Source of the DNA: CALKJP01 sp046299555
Lineage (GTDB): Bacteria; Bacteroidota; Bacteroidia; JACCXN01
DNA length: 64,000 bases
Direction: 5' to 3'
NCBI GenBank assembly: GCA_046299555.1
Contig: JBKBHS010000001.1
Span: forward strand, 868,001 to 932,000
A program made the translations under genes and the position numbers. Below, one piece after another: positions 17,882 through 26,919 of this stretch (the first letter of the stretch is position 1; each line of letters begins with the position of its first letter). The notes beneath the pieces are model-generated. The model saw only the letters and a program-made list of their open reading frames with translations. It ran no database searches and was not told the DNA's origin.

Positions 17882-19567
17882 TTATTCAATAACTAATTTT
17901 TGTGTATGTACATTGTAGCCATTTGATAAACGTACAATGTATACACCGGTAGTTAAATCGTTAACATCAACTAATTGAGAGTTAAAACCTGTGTTGTTAA
18001 CGTTAATTGATTTAACTGTTTGTCCATTAATATTGATGATATCAATCATAACAGGACTTTCAGAATTAAATGCAACAACAAATGTGTTATTAGCAGGATT
18101 GGGATAAATTGAAATGTTTGCAAAATTATCGTTGTTTTCTTCAATTGAAGTAACATCTAATAAGTGATTATTTCTGTGTAGAGTTGACCATCCACGTAAC
18201 CATAGATCAGTTGAGTTAGGACCAAATGCTCCTTTGAAATTTACATTTGTAAAGAAGGGATCAGAAGGTATAGGCGCTAAAGTGCTTGTTAAAGCTGGTG
18301 TGCCAGTGTTTGGTCTAGGATCTAACTGATTGTTTTGAGTTCTGCTAATGCTTTTAATTAAATTAGTAGAAGTTGGAACAATTGAGTTATTCCATGCAAC
18401 TAATGAATCTACAATTACTTGTCTATTTGCTTGAGCACTTCCTGAAGTAAATCGAATAACTGAATTAGCAACAGTTGTATCAATATTAGAGTTAGATCCA
18501 ATTTTCCAGAATAAATTATTTCTGAATTTTAAAGTTCCATTTTCTAGGTTAGCAAATGCATCGGTTGTAGAGTTGGCAGCTTTGTCTTGTATTTCAATTC
18601 CTTTACCTTTCATATCAGCTATAATTGAGTTAGCAACAATACCTTTGGTACCCGCTCTTAGTAAAATACCTACCGGATTTGAAGCTGATGCACCAACCCC
18701 AGAGCCGATGTGAGTAGCATTATAAACTGTAGGATTAGATGGAATTCCAGTGTCATCGGGAGTTGAACCATCGCATTCCCAACCTGTATCAGCTATATCA
18801 CCTCTTTGAATAGAAAACCAGAATTGTCCTTTACCGGTCCATGATTCATCCCAGTCAAAAGAGTCGTCTTCAGCAAATGCAACAGCTGCATATTTTACAT
18901 TTACAGAACCACCAAAAAATTCAATGCCATCATCAGAGCTGGCATAAACTTCTACATGCTCAATAGTAGTTCCACTTCCTACCGCACCTAACGAAAGTCC
19001 GTTTAATTCGCTTCCTGACGCAATTTCTCTTCCACAATGGCGAATTGAAACATAGCGTAAAACACCGGAGTTATCATTATTTACAGCTTGTCCGGCAGGC
19101 ATGCCATATAAACCTCTTGGTTCTGTTGTAGGAATACCTTCTAAGTTAACTTCAGTATTCCCATTTTTTTCAGTGTATGCTTTCCCTAAAATTGCAATAC
19201 CTCCCCAAAGTGAAACATCGTTTGGCCCTAAATCTGTTGCATCATCTACATCATCATCTTCAGCGGTGAAAATAATTGGATTTGCAGCTGTTCCATTTGC
19301 AAATATTTGAGCACCTCTACAAATAACTAATGCTGATGGATTCCCTAAATCAGGACGAGGAGTAAATTTTACTACTGTACCTTCCTGAATATTAAGTACT
19401 CCGCCTGCTTCTAAAAATACTAGCCCATCTAATACATAAACTTTGTCATTTGTCCAATTATACGTAGTATTGCCTTGTAATGAGGCATCGGTAATGTTAA
19501 CGGTGGTTTGCGCATTTATCCCTGCCGAGATAATTAAACCACCAATTAAACTGTAAATTTTTCTCAT
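17882..19567 (-). CDS. Secreted beta-helix protein with T9SS sorting domain
   Basis: A 561-residue surface or released protein. Residues 1-19 are a signal peptide ending INAQ. The body (about 20-460) has the repeated short strands and Asn/Gly turns of a right-handed parallel beta-helix, with segments such as GGVLNIQEGTVVKFTP, GGIAILGKAYTEKN and VSIRHCGREIASGSELNGL-type rungs. From about 480 the sequence ISIYPNPANNTFVVAF starts a type A T9SS sorting domain that ends HTQKLVIE. No catalytic residues can be named. Placed upstream of the TonB receptor on the same strand; the pair may bind and import one ligand, which is inference. A possible promoter lies at 19615-19648. Confidence 0.87.
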   Translation of the reverse strand: MRKIYSLIGGLIISAGINAQTTVNITDASLQGNTTYNWTNDKVYVLDGLVFLEAGGVLNIQEGTVVKFTPRPDLGNPSALVICRGAQIFANGTAANPIIFTAEDDDVDDATDLGPNDVSLWGGIAILGKAYTEKNGNTEVNLEGIPTTEPRGLYGMPAGQAVNNDNSGVLRYVSIRHCGREIASGSELNGLSLGAVGSGTTIEHVEVYASSDDGIEFFGGSVNVKYAAVAFAEDDSFDWDESWTGKGQFWFSIQRGDIADTGWECDGSTPDDTGIPSNPTVYNATHIGSGVGASASNPVGILLRAGTKGIVANSIIADMKGKGIEIQDKAANSTTDAFANLENGTLKFRNNLFWKIGSNSNIDTTVANSVIRFTSGSAQANRQVIVDSLVAWNNSIVPTSTNLIKSISRTQNNQLDPRPNTGTPALTSTLAPIPSDPFFTNVNFKGAFGPNSTDLWLRGWSTLHRNNHLLDVTSIEENNDNFANISIYPNPANNTFVVAFNSESPVMIDIININGQTVKSINVNNTGFNSQLVDVNDLTTGVYIVRLSNGYNVHTQKLVIE

Positions 19568-19836
19568 CTTTGTTAAGTTTTAAAAATTAAAAATTAGTTT
19601 ATTAGTTTCGGATGCAAAGATGTAGCAGCTTTTTTAACTCATTTCAAATTAAAGGTTATGGAATTATTAAGAAAATTTTTGTTTATTAAATTGTATGGAT
19701 TCCTTTATTTTTCATTGTTTTGAGAGTCAATAGTTTTAATTTTGAATAAAGGTTTTGGTTTCTTACTTAACATAGAGTTAATATTGCATTAAATAATCAT
19801 TTAAGCCGTATTACTTAATTTGTCAAAAAAAAATTT
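19568..19836. other. Intergenic region between divergent genes
   Basis: This 269-base gap separates the beta-helix T9SS gene (minus) from the response regulator (plus). It holds a probable minus-strand promoter near 19615-19648; no open frame or RNA gene is visible in the rest, which is very AT-rich. I find no convincing TAnnTTTG box for the plus-strand operon, only TTAATTTG just before the start. Confidence 0.5.
19615..19648 (-). promoter_or_regulatory. Probable promoter of the beta-helix T9SS gene
   Basis: Minus-strand 19622-19615 reads CATCTTTG, one mismatch from TAnnTTTG, and TTTG occurs at 19648-19645, 22 bases upstream. The leader would be about 40 bases long. Confidence 0.4.
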
Positions 19837-20526
19837 ATGAATACATCCAACAATAAAATCCTACTGGTAGATGACGATAATGATATTTTAGAGTTTATAA
19901 AATACAATCTTGAAAAGGAAGGATACCAAGTTTTTACGGCTAATAATGGCAGAATTGCAATTGATGTTGCACTCAAAGAACAACCTTCGTTAATAATTTT
20001 AGATGTGATGATGCCGGATATGGATGGGGTGGAAACATGCATTAAAATGCGCGAACATACTAAACTAAAAAATACCTTAATAATATTTTTAACAGCACGA
20101 AATGAAGATTACTCTCAAATAGCAGGTTTTGATGCAGGAGCCGATGATTATATTACTAAGCCAATAAAACCAAGAGTATTAATAAGTAGAGTTAAAGCAT
20201 TATTAAGAAGAAGCGGATCTACGGAAGATTCAGAATCAATTACTAACATTGAATTTGATGGATTATTAATTGATCGCGAAAGATATGTAGTAACTAAAGA
20301 TGGTATAGAAATTAATCTTCCAAAGAAAGAATTTGAATTATTAGCTTTATTGGCATCTAAGCCCGGAAAAGTATTTTCAAGAGAAACCATTCTCGAAAAA
20401 GTTTGGGGAGGTGAAGTGGTGGTAGGCGATAGAACAATAGATGTTCATATTCGTAAACTTCGTGAAAAATTAGGCGAAGATTATATCAAAACCGTTAAAG
20501 GTGTTGGATACAAATTTGAGTTTTAA
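19837..20526 (+). CDS. OmpR/PhoB-type response regulator
   Basis: A 229-residue two-component regulator with all receiver residues in place: Asp12-Asp13-Asp14 (ILLVDDDND), phospho-acceptor Asp56 (LIILDVMMPDMDG), Thr86 (FLTAR) and Lys108 (YITKPIKP). The winged-helix DNA-binding domain (about 133-229) shows KEFELLALLASKPGKVFSRE and TIDVHIRKLREKLGEDYIKT. A sensor kinase gene follows 26 bases downstream and is its likely partner. It is the paralogue of the degenerate regulator 5.9 kb upstream; the two flank the TonB receptor and T9SS gene. Target genes cannot be read from this sequence. Confidence 0.94.
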   Translation: MNTSNNKILLVDDDNDILEFIKYNLEKEGYQVFTANNGRIAIDVALKEQPSLIILDVMMPDMDGVETCIKMREHTKLKNTLIIFLTARNEDYSQIAGFDAGADDYITKPIKPRVLISRVKALLRRSGSTEDSESITNIEFDGLLIDRERYVVTKDGIEINLPKKEFELLALLASKPGKVFSRETILEKVWGGEVVVGDRTIDVHIRKLREKLGEDYIKTVKGVGYKFEF

Positions 20527-20552
20527 TACTTTTACTCAAATTCAACTTTTCA

Positions 20553-21593
20553 ATGATTAATTTAACACCGCGAACGGTTGCTTTATTAATTTCAATTTTA
20601 CCGGTATTTATTAGCACATTGTTTTATGTATTTAGTTTTAAATACATAAATATTCAATGGTATATCTATTTTTTACTAATTATTGTAATATTTTCAGGTA
20701 GCTATTTTTTATCAATTTATCTCATCGAAAAATTCATTCATAAAAAAATTAAAGTAATTTATAAAACCATTCATAATTTAAAGCTAAGTAAAGATAGTGT
20801 ACCCGAAGATTTTAAAATGGATACTGACATATTAAGTCAAGTAAATAAAGATGTGGTTGATTGGGCTTCAAATAAAAAAGCAGAAATTGAACAATTAAAA
20901 TTAATGGAACAATATCGTAAAGAATTTATTGGCAATGTAGCCCATGAATTAAAAACTCCCATTTTTAATATTCAAGGATATATTTTAACACTATTAGAAG
21001 GAGGCTTAGATGATCCCAGAATAAATCGTGATTATTTACAAAGAGCCGAGCGAAGTGTAGAACGAATGATAACGATAGTTGAAGATTTAGATACTATCAC
21101 AAAACTTGAATCCGGACAAATGCAATTGATTTTTGAAAAATTTGATATAGTTGCATTAACGAAAGAAGTATTTGAGCAATCTGAAATTCATGCTAAATCA
21201 AAAAATATTAAATTGATATTTCATAAAAATTATGATAAGTCAATAATGGTTAAAGCCGATAAAGAACGTATTCGCCAAGTATTAACTAATTTGATTGTAA
21301 ACTCTATTAAATACGGCAAAGAAAATGGAACTACCGAAGTTCGTTTTTATGATATGGATGATAATTTATTAATTGAAGTAGCAGATAATGGAGTAGGTAT
21401 AAACGAAAAGCATTTACCGCGATTGTTTGAGCGATTTTACCGAGTTGACCAAAGCCGCTCCAGAGATATGGGCGGCTCAGGTCTTGGATTATCAATTGTA
21501 AAACACATAATTGAAGCACACAAACAAACAATAAATGTTCGTAGTACTGAAAATGTTGGTTCAACTTTTTCGTTTACACTTAGCAAAGCTTAA
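20553..21593 (+). CDS. PhoR-like sensor histidine kinase
   Basis: A 346-residue membrane kinase: two transmembrane helices (about 10-30 and 36-60) with almost no periplasmic loop, a short cytoplasmic linker, the dimerisation domain with phospho-acceptor His131 in EFIGNVAHELKTPIF, and the ATPase domain with the N box VLTNLIVNSIKYG, G1 EVADNGVGI, F box LFERFYRVD and G2 GGSGLGLSIVK. The lack of an outer sensor loop suggests it senses membrane state or a partner protein. It is cotranscribed with the regulator before it. The end overlaps the end of alaS on the other strand by four bases. Confidence 0.93.
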   Translation: MINLTPRTVALLISILPVFISTLFYVFSFKYINIQWYIYFLLIIVIFSGSYFLSIYLIEKFIHKKIKVIYKTIHNLKLSKDSVPEDFKMDTDILSQVNKDVVDWASNKKAEIEQLKLMEQYRKEFIGNVAHELKTPIFNIQGYILTLLEGGLDDPRINRDYLQRAERSVERMITIVEDLDTITKLESGQMQLIFEKFDIVALTKEVFEQSEIHAKSKNIKLIFHKNYDKSIMVKADKERIRQVLTNLIVNSIKYGKENGTTEVRFYDMDDNLLIEVADNGVGINEKHLPRLFERFYRVDQSRSRDMGGSGLGLSIVKHIIEAHKQTINVRSTENVGSTFSFTLSKA

Positions 21594-24196
21594 ATTAAAT
21601 TTTTAGCTTTTTCCAAAGCTGTTTTTAATCCTGAAGCATTATTACCTCCCGCAACTGCATAAAAAGGTTGCCCACCACCACCACCTTGTATTTCTTTTGC
21701 TAATTCTTTTACAATATTTCCGGCATGAAGGTTTTTTTCTTTTACCAAGTTATCGCTTATCATTACTGAAAGTTGAGGTTTGCCTTTTATGACAGAGCCT
21801 GTTACTAAAAATAAGTTTTCAATTTCTCCTTTTAGTTGGTAACATAAATCTTTCACTGCATCCGCATTATCAATATCAACTAATTCTGTAATAATGGTAA
21901 TACCGTTTTTTTGTTCTGCTTTCGATTTTAGTTCTTGTTTTATAGCTTTAATTTTTTCTTTAATATAATTTTGAATTTCTTTGTTTAAACGTTGATTTTC
22001 TTCTATTAATTGCTCCACTCCTTTTTTAATATCTTTTGTTTTTACAATATCTTTAATTTGATTCAATAACTTTAATTGTTCATTGATATAATTTTCTGCT
22101 TTTTCTGCAGTAATTGCTTCTATTCTTCTAACTCCAGCAGCAACTGCACTTTCCGAAACAATTTTAAATAAACCTATTTCACCGGTTGCCTTTACATGCG
22201 TTCCACCACATAGTTCAATGGAATAGTTATTATCCATTGTTATTACACGCACGGTTTCTCCATATTTTTCGCCAAACAATGCCATGGCCCCTTTTTTCTT
22301 TGCTTCATCAATGGGTAAATATTCTATTTTAACAGGATGATTTTCTCTAATTTTTTGGTTTACTATTTTCTCAATCTTTTCAATTTCTTCTTCAGTTACT
22401 TTGCTGAAATGTGAAAAGTCGAAACGTAAGTATTCATCGTTTACTAATGAGCCTTTTTGTTCTACATGGGTTCCCAAAACCATTCTTAAAGCTGCATGAA
22501 GCAAATGAGTAGCCGAATGGTTATTGGCAGTATCTCTTCGTTTACTATTATTAACTACAGCATTAAACGTTGCATTAATATTTAATGGAAGTTTTTCCGA
22601 AATGTGTAATATGATGCCATTTTCTTTTTTGGTATCAATTATTTCTGTTTTTTCTCCATTAAATTCTAAAAAGCCTGTATCTCCAACTTGGCCGCCTCCT
22701 TCTGGATAAAAGGGTGTTATATCTAATACTATTTGAAACTGTTCTTTGCCTTTTACTTTTACTTTTCTATATCGTGTAATTTTAGATTGAGCCACTGTGC
22801 TTTCATATCCTATAAACGATGTTTCAACATTGTTTATTAATTCTACCCAGTCATCAGTATCTATTGAGGTAGCAGCGCGTGAACGTTCTTTCTGTTCATT
22901 TAAATGTGTTTCAAAAGCTTGCATGTTTACGGGCAGGTTATTTTCTTTAGCAAGCAATTGTGTTAAATCAATCGGGAACCCAAACGTATCATATAATTCA
23001 AAAGCAAATTGTCCATCAATTTCTTTTGGATTATTTTTTAAATATTCGTTAAAACGAATAATGCCTTTTTCTAATGTTCTTAAAAAAGCTGCTTCTTCTT
23101 CTTGTATAACTTTTTTTACTAGTTCTTTTTGTGAAATTATTTCTGGAAATGTTTCACCCATTTTATTGGCTACTAAATCAACTAATTCGTGCAGAAATGG
23201 CGATTTAAAATTTAAAAAGCTAAAACCATATCTAACGGCTCTTCTTAAAATTCTTCTAATTACGTATCCTGCTCCATTATTTGAAGGAAGTTGTCCGTCA
23301 GCAATTGCAAATGATATGGCACGAATATGATCTGCGATTACACGCATGGCTATATCTGTCTTACTATCGCCTCCTTTATAAGCTATAGATGATTTTTTTT
23401 CAAGAAAATGAATATAGTCTAAAAATACATCGGTATCGTAATTGCTGTTTTTCCCTTCGATTGCACGAACTAATCTTTCAAATCCCATTCCCGTATCTAC
23501 ATGTTGTGCAGGAAGTTTTTCTAAAGTTCCATCCGCTTTTCGATTAAATTCCATAAATACATTATTCCAAATTTCTATTACCTGCGGATGATCTTTGTTA
23601 ACCAATGTTGCACCATCAATTTGTTTTCTTTCCTCATCACTTCTTAAGTCAATATGTATTTCAGAACACGGTCCGCAAGGGCCTGTATCTCCCATTTCCC
23701 AAAAATTATCTTTTTTACTTCCTTTTAGTATTCGTTTCTCTTCAATCCATTTTTTCCATTCATCGTATGCTTCTTGATCAAAAGGTAAATTTTCTTTCTC
23801 GTCTCCCTCAAAAACGGTTACATATAGTCTGCTTTTATCCAGTTTATATATTTCGGTTAATAATTCCCATGCCCATGCAATTGCTTCTTTTTTAAAATAA
23901 TCTCCAAAACTCCAATTGCCTAACATTTCAAACATGGTATGATGATAGGTATCTATACCTACTTCTTCTAAGTCATTATGCTTCCCGCTAACGCGTAAAC
24001 ATTTTTGTGTATCTGCCACTCGTTTATCTTTTGCAGGAGCATTTCCTAAAAAGATATCTTTAAATTGGTTCATTCCTGCATTAGTAAACATAAGTGTCGG
24101 GTCATTTTTTATAACTAAAGGAGCAGAAGGAACAATGGCATGCCCCTTTGACTTAAAAAAATCTAAAAATATTTGTCTTACTTTATTTGAATTCAT
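21590..24196 (-). CDS. alaS: Alanine--tRNA ligase
   Basis: Charges tRNA-Ala in the cytoplasm. At 868 residues it has the full class II enzyme: aminoacylation domain with HTMFEMLGNWSFGDYF and a GPCGPCSEIH motif; a recognition domain with NNGAGYVIRRILRRAVRYG; the editing domain with the zinc-binding NHSATHLLHAAL and ELCGGTHVKATGEIG; and the C-Ala domain ending in a Gly-rich GGGGGQPFYAVAGG stretch. The ATG at 24196 gives the usual N-terminus (SNKVRQIFLDFFKSKGH). It is a single-gene unit that overlaps the end of the sensor kinase by four bases, with no room for a separate terminator between them. Confidence 0.97.
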   Translation of the reverse strand: MNSNKVRQIFLDFFKSKGHAIVPSAPLVIKNDPTLMFTNAGMNQFKDIFLGNAPAKDKRVADTQKCLRVSGKHNDLEEVGIDTYHHTMFEMLGNWSFGDYFKKEAIAWAWELLTEIYKLDKSRLYVTVFEGDEKENLPFDQEAYDEWKKWIEEKRILKGSKKDNFWEMGDTGPCGPCSEIHIDLRSDEERKQIDGATLVNKDHPQVIEIWNNVFMEFNRKADGTLEKLPAQHVDTGMGFERLVRAIEGKNSNYDTDVFLDYIHFLEKKSSIAYKGGDSKTDIAMRVIADHIRAISFAIADGQLPSNNGAGYVIRRILRRAVRYGFSFLNFKSPFLHELVDLVANKMGETFPEIISQKELVKKVIQEEEAAFLRTLEKGIIRFNEYLKNNPKEIDGQFAFELYDTFGFPIDLTQLLAKENNLPVNMQAFETHLNEQKERSRAATSIDTDDWVELINNVETSFIGYESTVAQSKITRYRKVKVKGKEQFQIVLDITPFYPEGGGQVGDTGFLEFNGEKTEIIDTKKENGIILHISEKLPLNINATFNAVVNNSKRRDTANNHSATHLLHAALRMVLGTHVEQKGSLVNDEYLRFDFSHFSKVTEEEIEKIEKIVNQKIRENHPVKIEYLPIDEAKKKGAMALFGEKYGETVRVITMDNNYSIELCGGTHVKATGEIGLFKIVSESAVAAGVRRIEAITAEKAENYINEQLKLLNQIKDIVKTKDIKKGVEQLIEENQRLNKEIQNYIKEKIKAIKQELKSKAEQKNGITIITELVDIDNADAVKDLCYQLKGEIENLFLVTGSVIKGKPQLSVMISDNLVKEKNLHAGNIVKELAKEIQGGGGGQPFYAVAGGNNASGLKTALEKAKNLI

Positions 24197-24254
24197 GTTT
24201 AATTTTTTTGATTTAATTGAAAATATAAATGTTTTTAGTTTTTATAATTAAAAG

Positions 24255-24305
24255 AGAATTATGAATTAAGCTGTTAAAAATCTCAAATTTTTAATTCATA
24301 ATTCT
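24255..24305. repeat. 15-bp perfect inverted repeat upstream of alaS and the M23 peptidase
   Basis: AGAATTATGAATTAA (24255-24269) is the exact reverse complement of 24291-24305, separated by 21 bases. It lies in the 153-base gap between divergent genes, just before the promoter box at 24314. Its AT-rich sequence resembles common Bacteroidota spacer repeats; function unknown. Confidence 0.6.
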
Positions 24306-24313
24306 TAAATCCC

Positions 24314-24321
24314 TATTTTTG
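24314..24321 (+). promoter_or_regulatory. Promoter box of the M23 peptidase operon
   Basis: TATTTTTG exactly matches TAnnTTTG and lies 28 bases before the ATG at 24350. No clear TTTG is found at the expected -33 position. Confidence 0.45.
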
Positions 24322-24349
24322 GCTTTGCAAAAATAGTTTTTTACAATAA

Positions 24350-25321
24350 ATGTCTAAGGTAAAATATCGTTTTAATACAAAGTCATTAACATACGAAAGA
24401 GCTAAGCTTACTCCAAAAGAAATTGCTCTTAGAGTGTTGTCGTATTTAGCTACCGGGCTTGTATTTTCAACCGTTGTTATTGTATTGGCATATCGTTTCT
24501 TAGATTCGCCCAAGGAGAAACAATTATTAAGAGAAAACGAAAATTTAAAAATTCAATATGAAATTTTAAATAAAAGGGTAGAGCTTTTGGCAGCAGTTTT
24601 AGAAGATTTGCAACAACGCGATGATAACATATATCGTGTTATTTTTGAAGCAGAACCAATTGCTGATAATATTCGAAAAGCTGGGTTTGGTGGGGTAAAC
24701 AGATATAAAGAACTGGAAGGTTATGATAATTCTCAACTAATTATTGAAACAACCAAAAAAATAGATCGATTGGCTAAGCAAATGTATATTCAATCTAAAT
24801 CGTATGACGAAGTGTTTAAATTAGCAAAAGGAAAAGAATTAATGTTAGCTTCAATCCCGGCAATTCAACCCATTTCTAATAAAGATTTGACACGTTTGGC
24901 GTCCGGTTTTGGTTATAGAACGCATCCTATATATAAAATTCAACATTTACATACAGGACTTGATTTTACAGCTCCTGTTGGAACAGAGGTATATGCTGCC
25001 GGAGACGGAACTATAAAAGAAGTAAATTCCGAAGCAAGAGGTTATGGAAATCATATCATCATTTCGCATGGATTTGGCTACGAAACGCTTTATGCGCATT
25101 TAAGTAAAATAAATGTTCGTCCGGGACAAAAAGTTAAAAGAGGAGAAGTTATTGGATATGTTGGTAATACAGGTACTTCAACAGGGCCACATTTGCATTA
25201 TGAGGTTATTAAAAACGGTGAAAAAATAAATCCAATTAACTTTTTCTATAATGATTTAACTCCTGAAGAATATCAAAAAATGATTGAAATAGCTTCACAA
25301 GCCGGTCAATCATTTGATTAA
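24350..25321 (+). CDS. M23 family (LytM-type) peptidoglycan endopeptidase
   Basis: A 323-residue membrane-anchored cell-wall enzyme or cell-wall regulator. One transmembrane helix lies near residues 30-48, followed by a coiled-coil-like stretch (about 55-85). The catalytic M23 domain (about 190-305) has the zinc ligands in HTGLDFTAP (His and Asp) and in GPHLHYEV (HxH), plus the catalytic His in YAHLSKIN, so it should be active. The domain is preceded by FGYRTHPIYKIQHLH, as in other members. The MerR-type regulator begins seven bases after its stop, implying an operon. Promoter box at 24314-24321. Confidence 0.93.
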   Translation: MSKVKYRFNTKSLTYERAKLTPKEIALRVLSYLATGLVFSTVVIVLAYRFLDSPKEKQLLRENENLKIQYEILNKRVELLAAVLEDLQQRDDNIYRVIFEAEPIADNIRKAGFGGVNRYKELEGYDNSQLIIETTKKIDRLAKQMYIQSKSYDEVFKLAKGKELMLASIPAIQPISNKDLTRLASGFGYRTHPIYKIQHLHTGLDFTAPVGTEVYAAGDGTIKEVNSEARGYGNHIIISHGFGYETLYAHLSKINVRPGQKVKRGEVIGYVGNTGTSTGPHLHYEVIKNGEKINPINFFYNDLTPEEYQKMIEIASQAGQSFD

Positions 25322-25327
25322 TAGGAT

Positions 25328-25669
25328 ATGCCGTACAAAGAACGCGATATTGAAAAATTATACTATACCATAGGCGAAGTAGCCGATTTATTTGGTGTAA
25401 ATACTTCGCTTATACGATTTTGGGAAAAGGAGTTCGATATTATTAAACCCAAGAAAAACAGCAAGGGGAATCGTTTATTTACAAAAGAAGACATCGATAA
25501 CTTTTATATCATTTATCATTTGGTTAAAGAACGTGGATTTACCTTAGATGGCGCCAAGAAGAAAATTAAAGAAAACAAGCAGGATACCATACAAAATATA
25601 GAAATAATTAAATCACTTCAAAAGATAAAATCCTTTTTGTTAGAGTTAAAGGATAATTTGCCTAATTAA
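25328..25669 (+). CDS. MerR family transcriptional regulator
   Basis: A 113-residue protein made of one MerR-type winged-helix domain: YYTIGEVADLFGVNTSLIRFWEKEF (quoted in parts: IGEVADLFGVNTSL and IRFWEKEF) followed by RLFTKEDIDNFYIIYHLVKE and a helix GFTLDGAKKKIKENK. It lacks a long ligand-binding C-terminal domain and has no cysteines for metal binding, so it resembles the short MerR-like proteins common beside cell-wall peptidase genes in Bacteroidota. It lies seven bases downstream of the M23 peptidase gene. Targets unknown. Confidence 0.9.
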   Translation: MPYKERDIEKLYYTIGEVADLFGVNTSLIRFWEKEFDIIKPKKNSKGNRLFTKEDIDNFYIIYHLVKERGFTLDGAKKKIKENKQDTIQNIEIIKSLQKIKSFLLELKDNLPN

Positions 25670-25690
25670 TATTATTCAAAGCATAATATT
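25667..25690 (+). terminator. Weak AT-rich hairpin after the MerR gene
   Basis: An 8-bp AT-only stem (AATATTAT with ATAATATT) directly at the MerR stop codon, followed within ten bases by a T-rich stretch. A weak intrinsic terminator at best. Confidence 0.35.
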
Positions 25691-25740
25691 TCATTTGTTT
25701 TTTCCCTTCACGTCTGCGCATTCATTGAAAAAAAATAAGA

Positions 25741-25929
25741 AATTAAAAATCAGAAGGCCAAAGTGTTTTGATTTTTAATTCCGTGGGCAATGGACGATTG
25801 GGGGCGGTGATCTGCGAAAACGGCCGTGATGGCTGTAGCCCGAATAGCGTAGATTGTGCGACAAACAGCCATCGCAGGGTTTTTAAATCGCCCGTTTTCT
25901 TTTGGTACTTTTCTTCTAAAGAAAAGTAC
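25741..25929. repeat. GC-rich structured intergenic element with nested inverted repeats
   Basis: Lies in the 479-base gap between the MerR gene and etfB. It has four perfect inverted repeats: AATTAAAAATCA (25741-25752 with 25769-25780); GAAAACGG (25816-25823 with 25892-25899) enclosing GATGGCTGT (25828-25836 with 25865-25873); and GTACTTTTCT (25905-25914 with 25920-25929). The core is clearly richer in G and C than its surroundings. The last hairpin resembles a motif I have often seen in Bacteroidota intergenic repeats. A 62-codon minus-strand frame (25743-25931) spans it but looks accidental. Candidates: dispersed repeat family, structured RNA, or mobile remnant. The rest of the gap (25690-25740 and 25930-26148) is AT-rich with no gene visible. 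Confidence 0.6.
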
Positions 25930-26148
25930 AAGGAAGTCGCATTATAAATACTTGTTTTGTTTTTTTTGTTGGTGATAATAACAAAAAGGGCGAAAGATTA
26001 AGAAAATCTTAATTCCTCTTAAGTTCTTAATAGTTTGTAAAAAAAACAAATCTAATGCGTTTTGTTAGTGAAATATTTATTCGTTTTTCAATTCAAAATA
26101 ATTAAATTCGCAGCTCAAGAAAATTAACCCATTAAATATATTCTCAAA

Positions 26149-26889
26149 ATGAAGCTTTTAGTTTGTATTAGTAAAGCACCTGACACAACCACCAAAATTT
26201 CGTTTACTAATAATAACACCGCATTTAACGAAGCCGGAGTTCAATATATAGTAAACCCTTATGACGAGTGGTATGCATTAGTAAGAGCATTAGAGTTAAA
26301 AGAAACTTTAGGCGGTACAGTTACCATTATCACAGTTGGCCCGGCAGCTGATGAAGCCGTAATTCGTAAAGCATTGGCAATTGGTGCCGATGAAGCCGTT
26401 CGTATTGATGCCAATCCCGATGATGCCTTATTTGTAGCTCGTCAAATTGCTGCCTATGCAAAAGATAAGGCTTTTGATATAATTCTTACCGGAAAAGAAA
26501 CTATAGACTACAATGGTTCACAAGTTGGAGCCATGATTGCTGAGCTATTAGATTTACCTTTTATTTCATTAGCCTCAAAACTTGATGTAAATGGAACGGA
26601 GGCTACTTTAGAAACCGATATACCGGGAGGCTCTGAAGTGGTAAGCGTAAATTTACCATTTGTAGTAAGTTGTGCAAAAGGTATGGCAGAAGCTCGTATC
26701 CCCAATATGCGTGGAATAATGGCAGCTCGAACAAAGCCGTTAACCGTTGTTCCTGCAAGTGATGATAAAAGATTTACCGCTATTAAATCATACAGTTTGC
26801 CACCGGAGAAAAAAGGATGCAAATACATTAGTGCAGATAATCCTGCTGAATTGGTAGAATTATTGCACAACGAAGCCAAAGTAATTTAA
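26149..26889 (+). CDS. etfB: Electron transfer flavoprotein subunit beta
   Basis: A 246-residue subunit of the ETF heterodimer, which passes electrons from acyl-CoA dehydrogenases to the quinone pool. Signature segments: KLLVCISKAPDTTTKI at the N-terminus, VNPYDEWYALVRALELKE, and the AMP-binding block DIILTGKETIDYNGSQVGAM followed by LDLPFISLASKLD. The C-terminal part includes the ETF-beta signature around IPNMRGIMAARTKPL. etfA follows 30 bases later, as usual in Bacteroidota. The start ATG at 26149 gives the standard N-terminus. Confidence 0.96.
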   Translation: MKLLVCISKAPDTTTKISFTNNNTAFNEAGVQYIVNPYDEWYALVRALELKETLGGTVTIITVGPAADEAVIRKALAIGADEAVRIDANPDDALFVARQIAAYAKDKAFDIILTGKETIDYNGSQVGAMIAELLDLPFISLASKLDVNGTEATLETDIPGGSEVVSVNLPFVVSCAKGMAEARIPNMRGIMAARTKPLTVVPASDDKRFTAIKSYSLPPEKKGCKYISADNPAELVELLHNEAKVI

Positions 26890-26919
26890 TTAAAGTCAAA
26901 TCAAAAATAATTCAACGAT

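Noticed and set aside
19795..19830. TTAATTTG just before the response regulator as a promoter box
   Set aside because: It differs from TAnnTTTG in the key second base and no TTTG or TTG lies at a usable distance upstream.
25743..25931. A 62-codon minus-strand open frame inside the GC-rich intergenic element
   Set aside because: It runs through four inverted repeats, has no family resemblance, and fits a frame left open by chance in a structured repeat.
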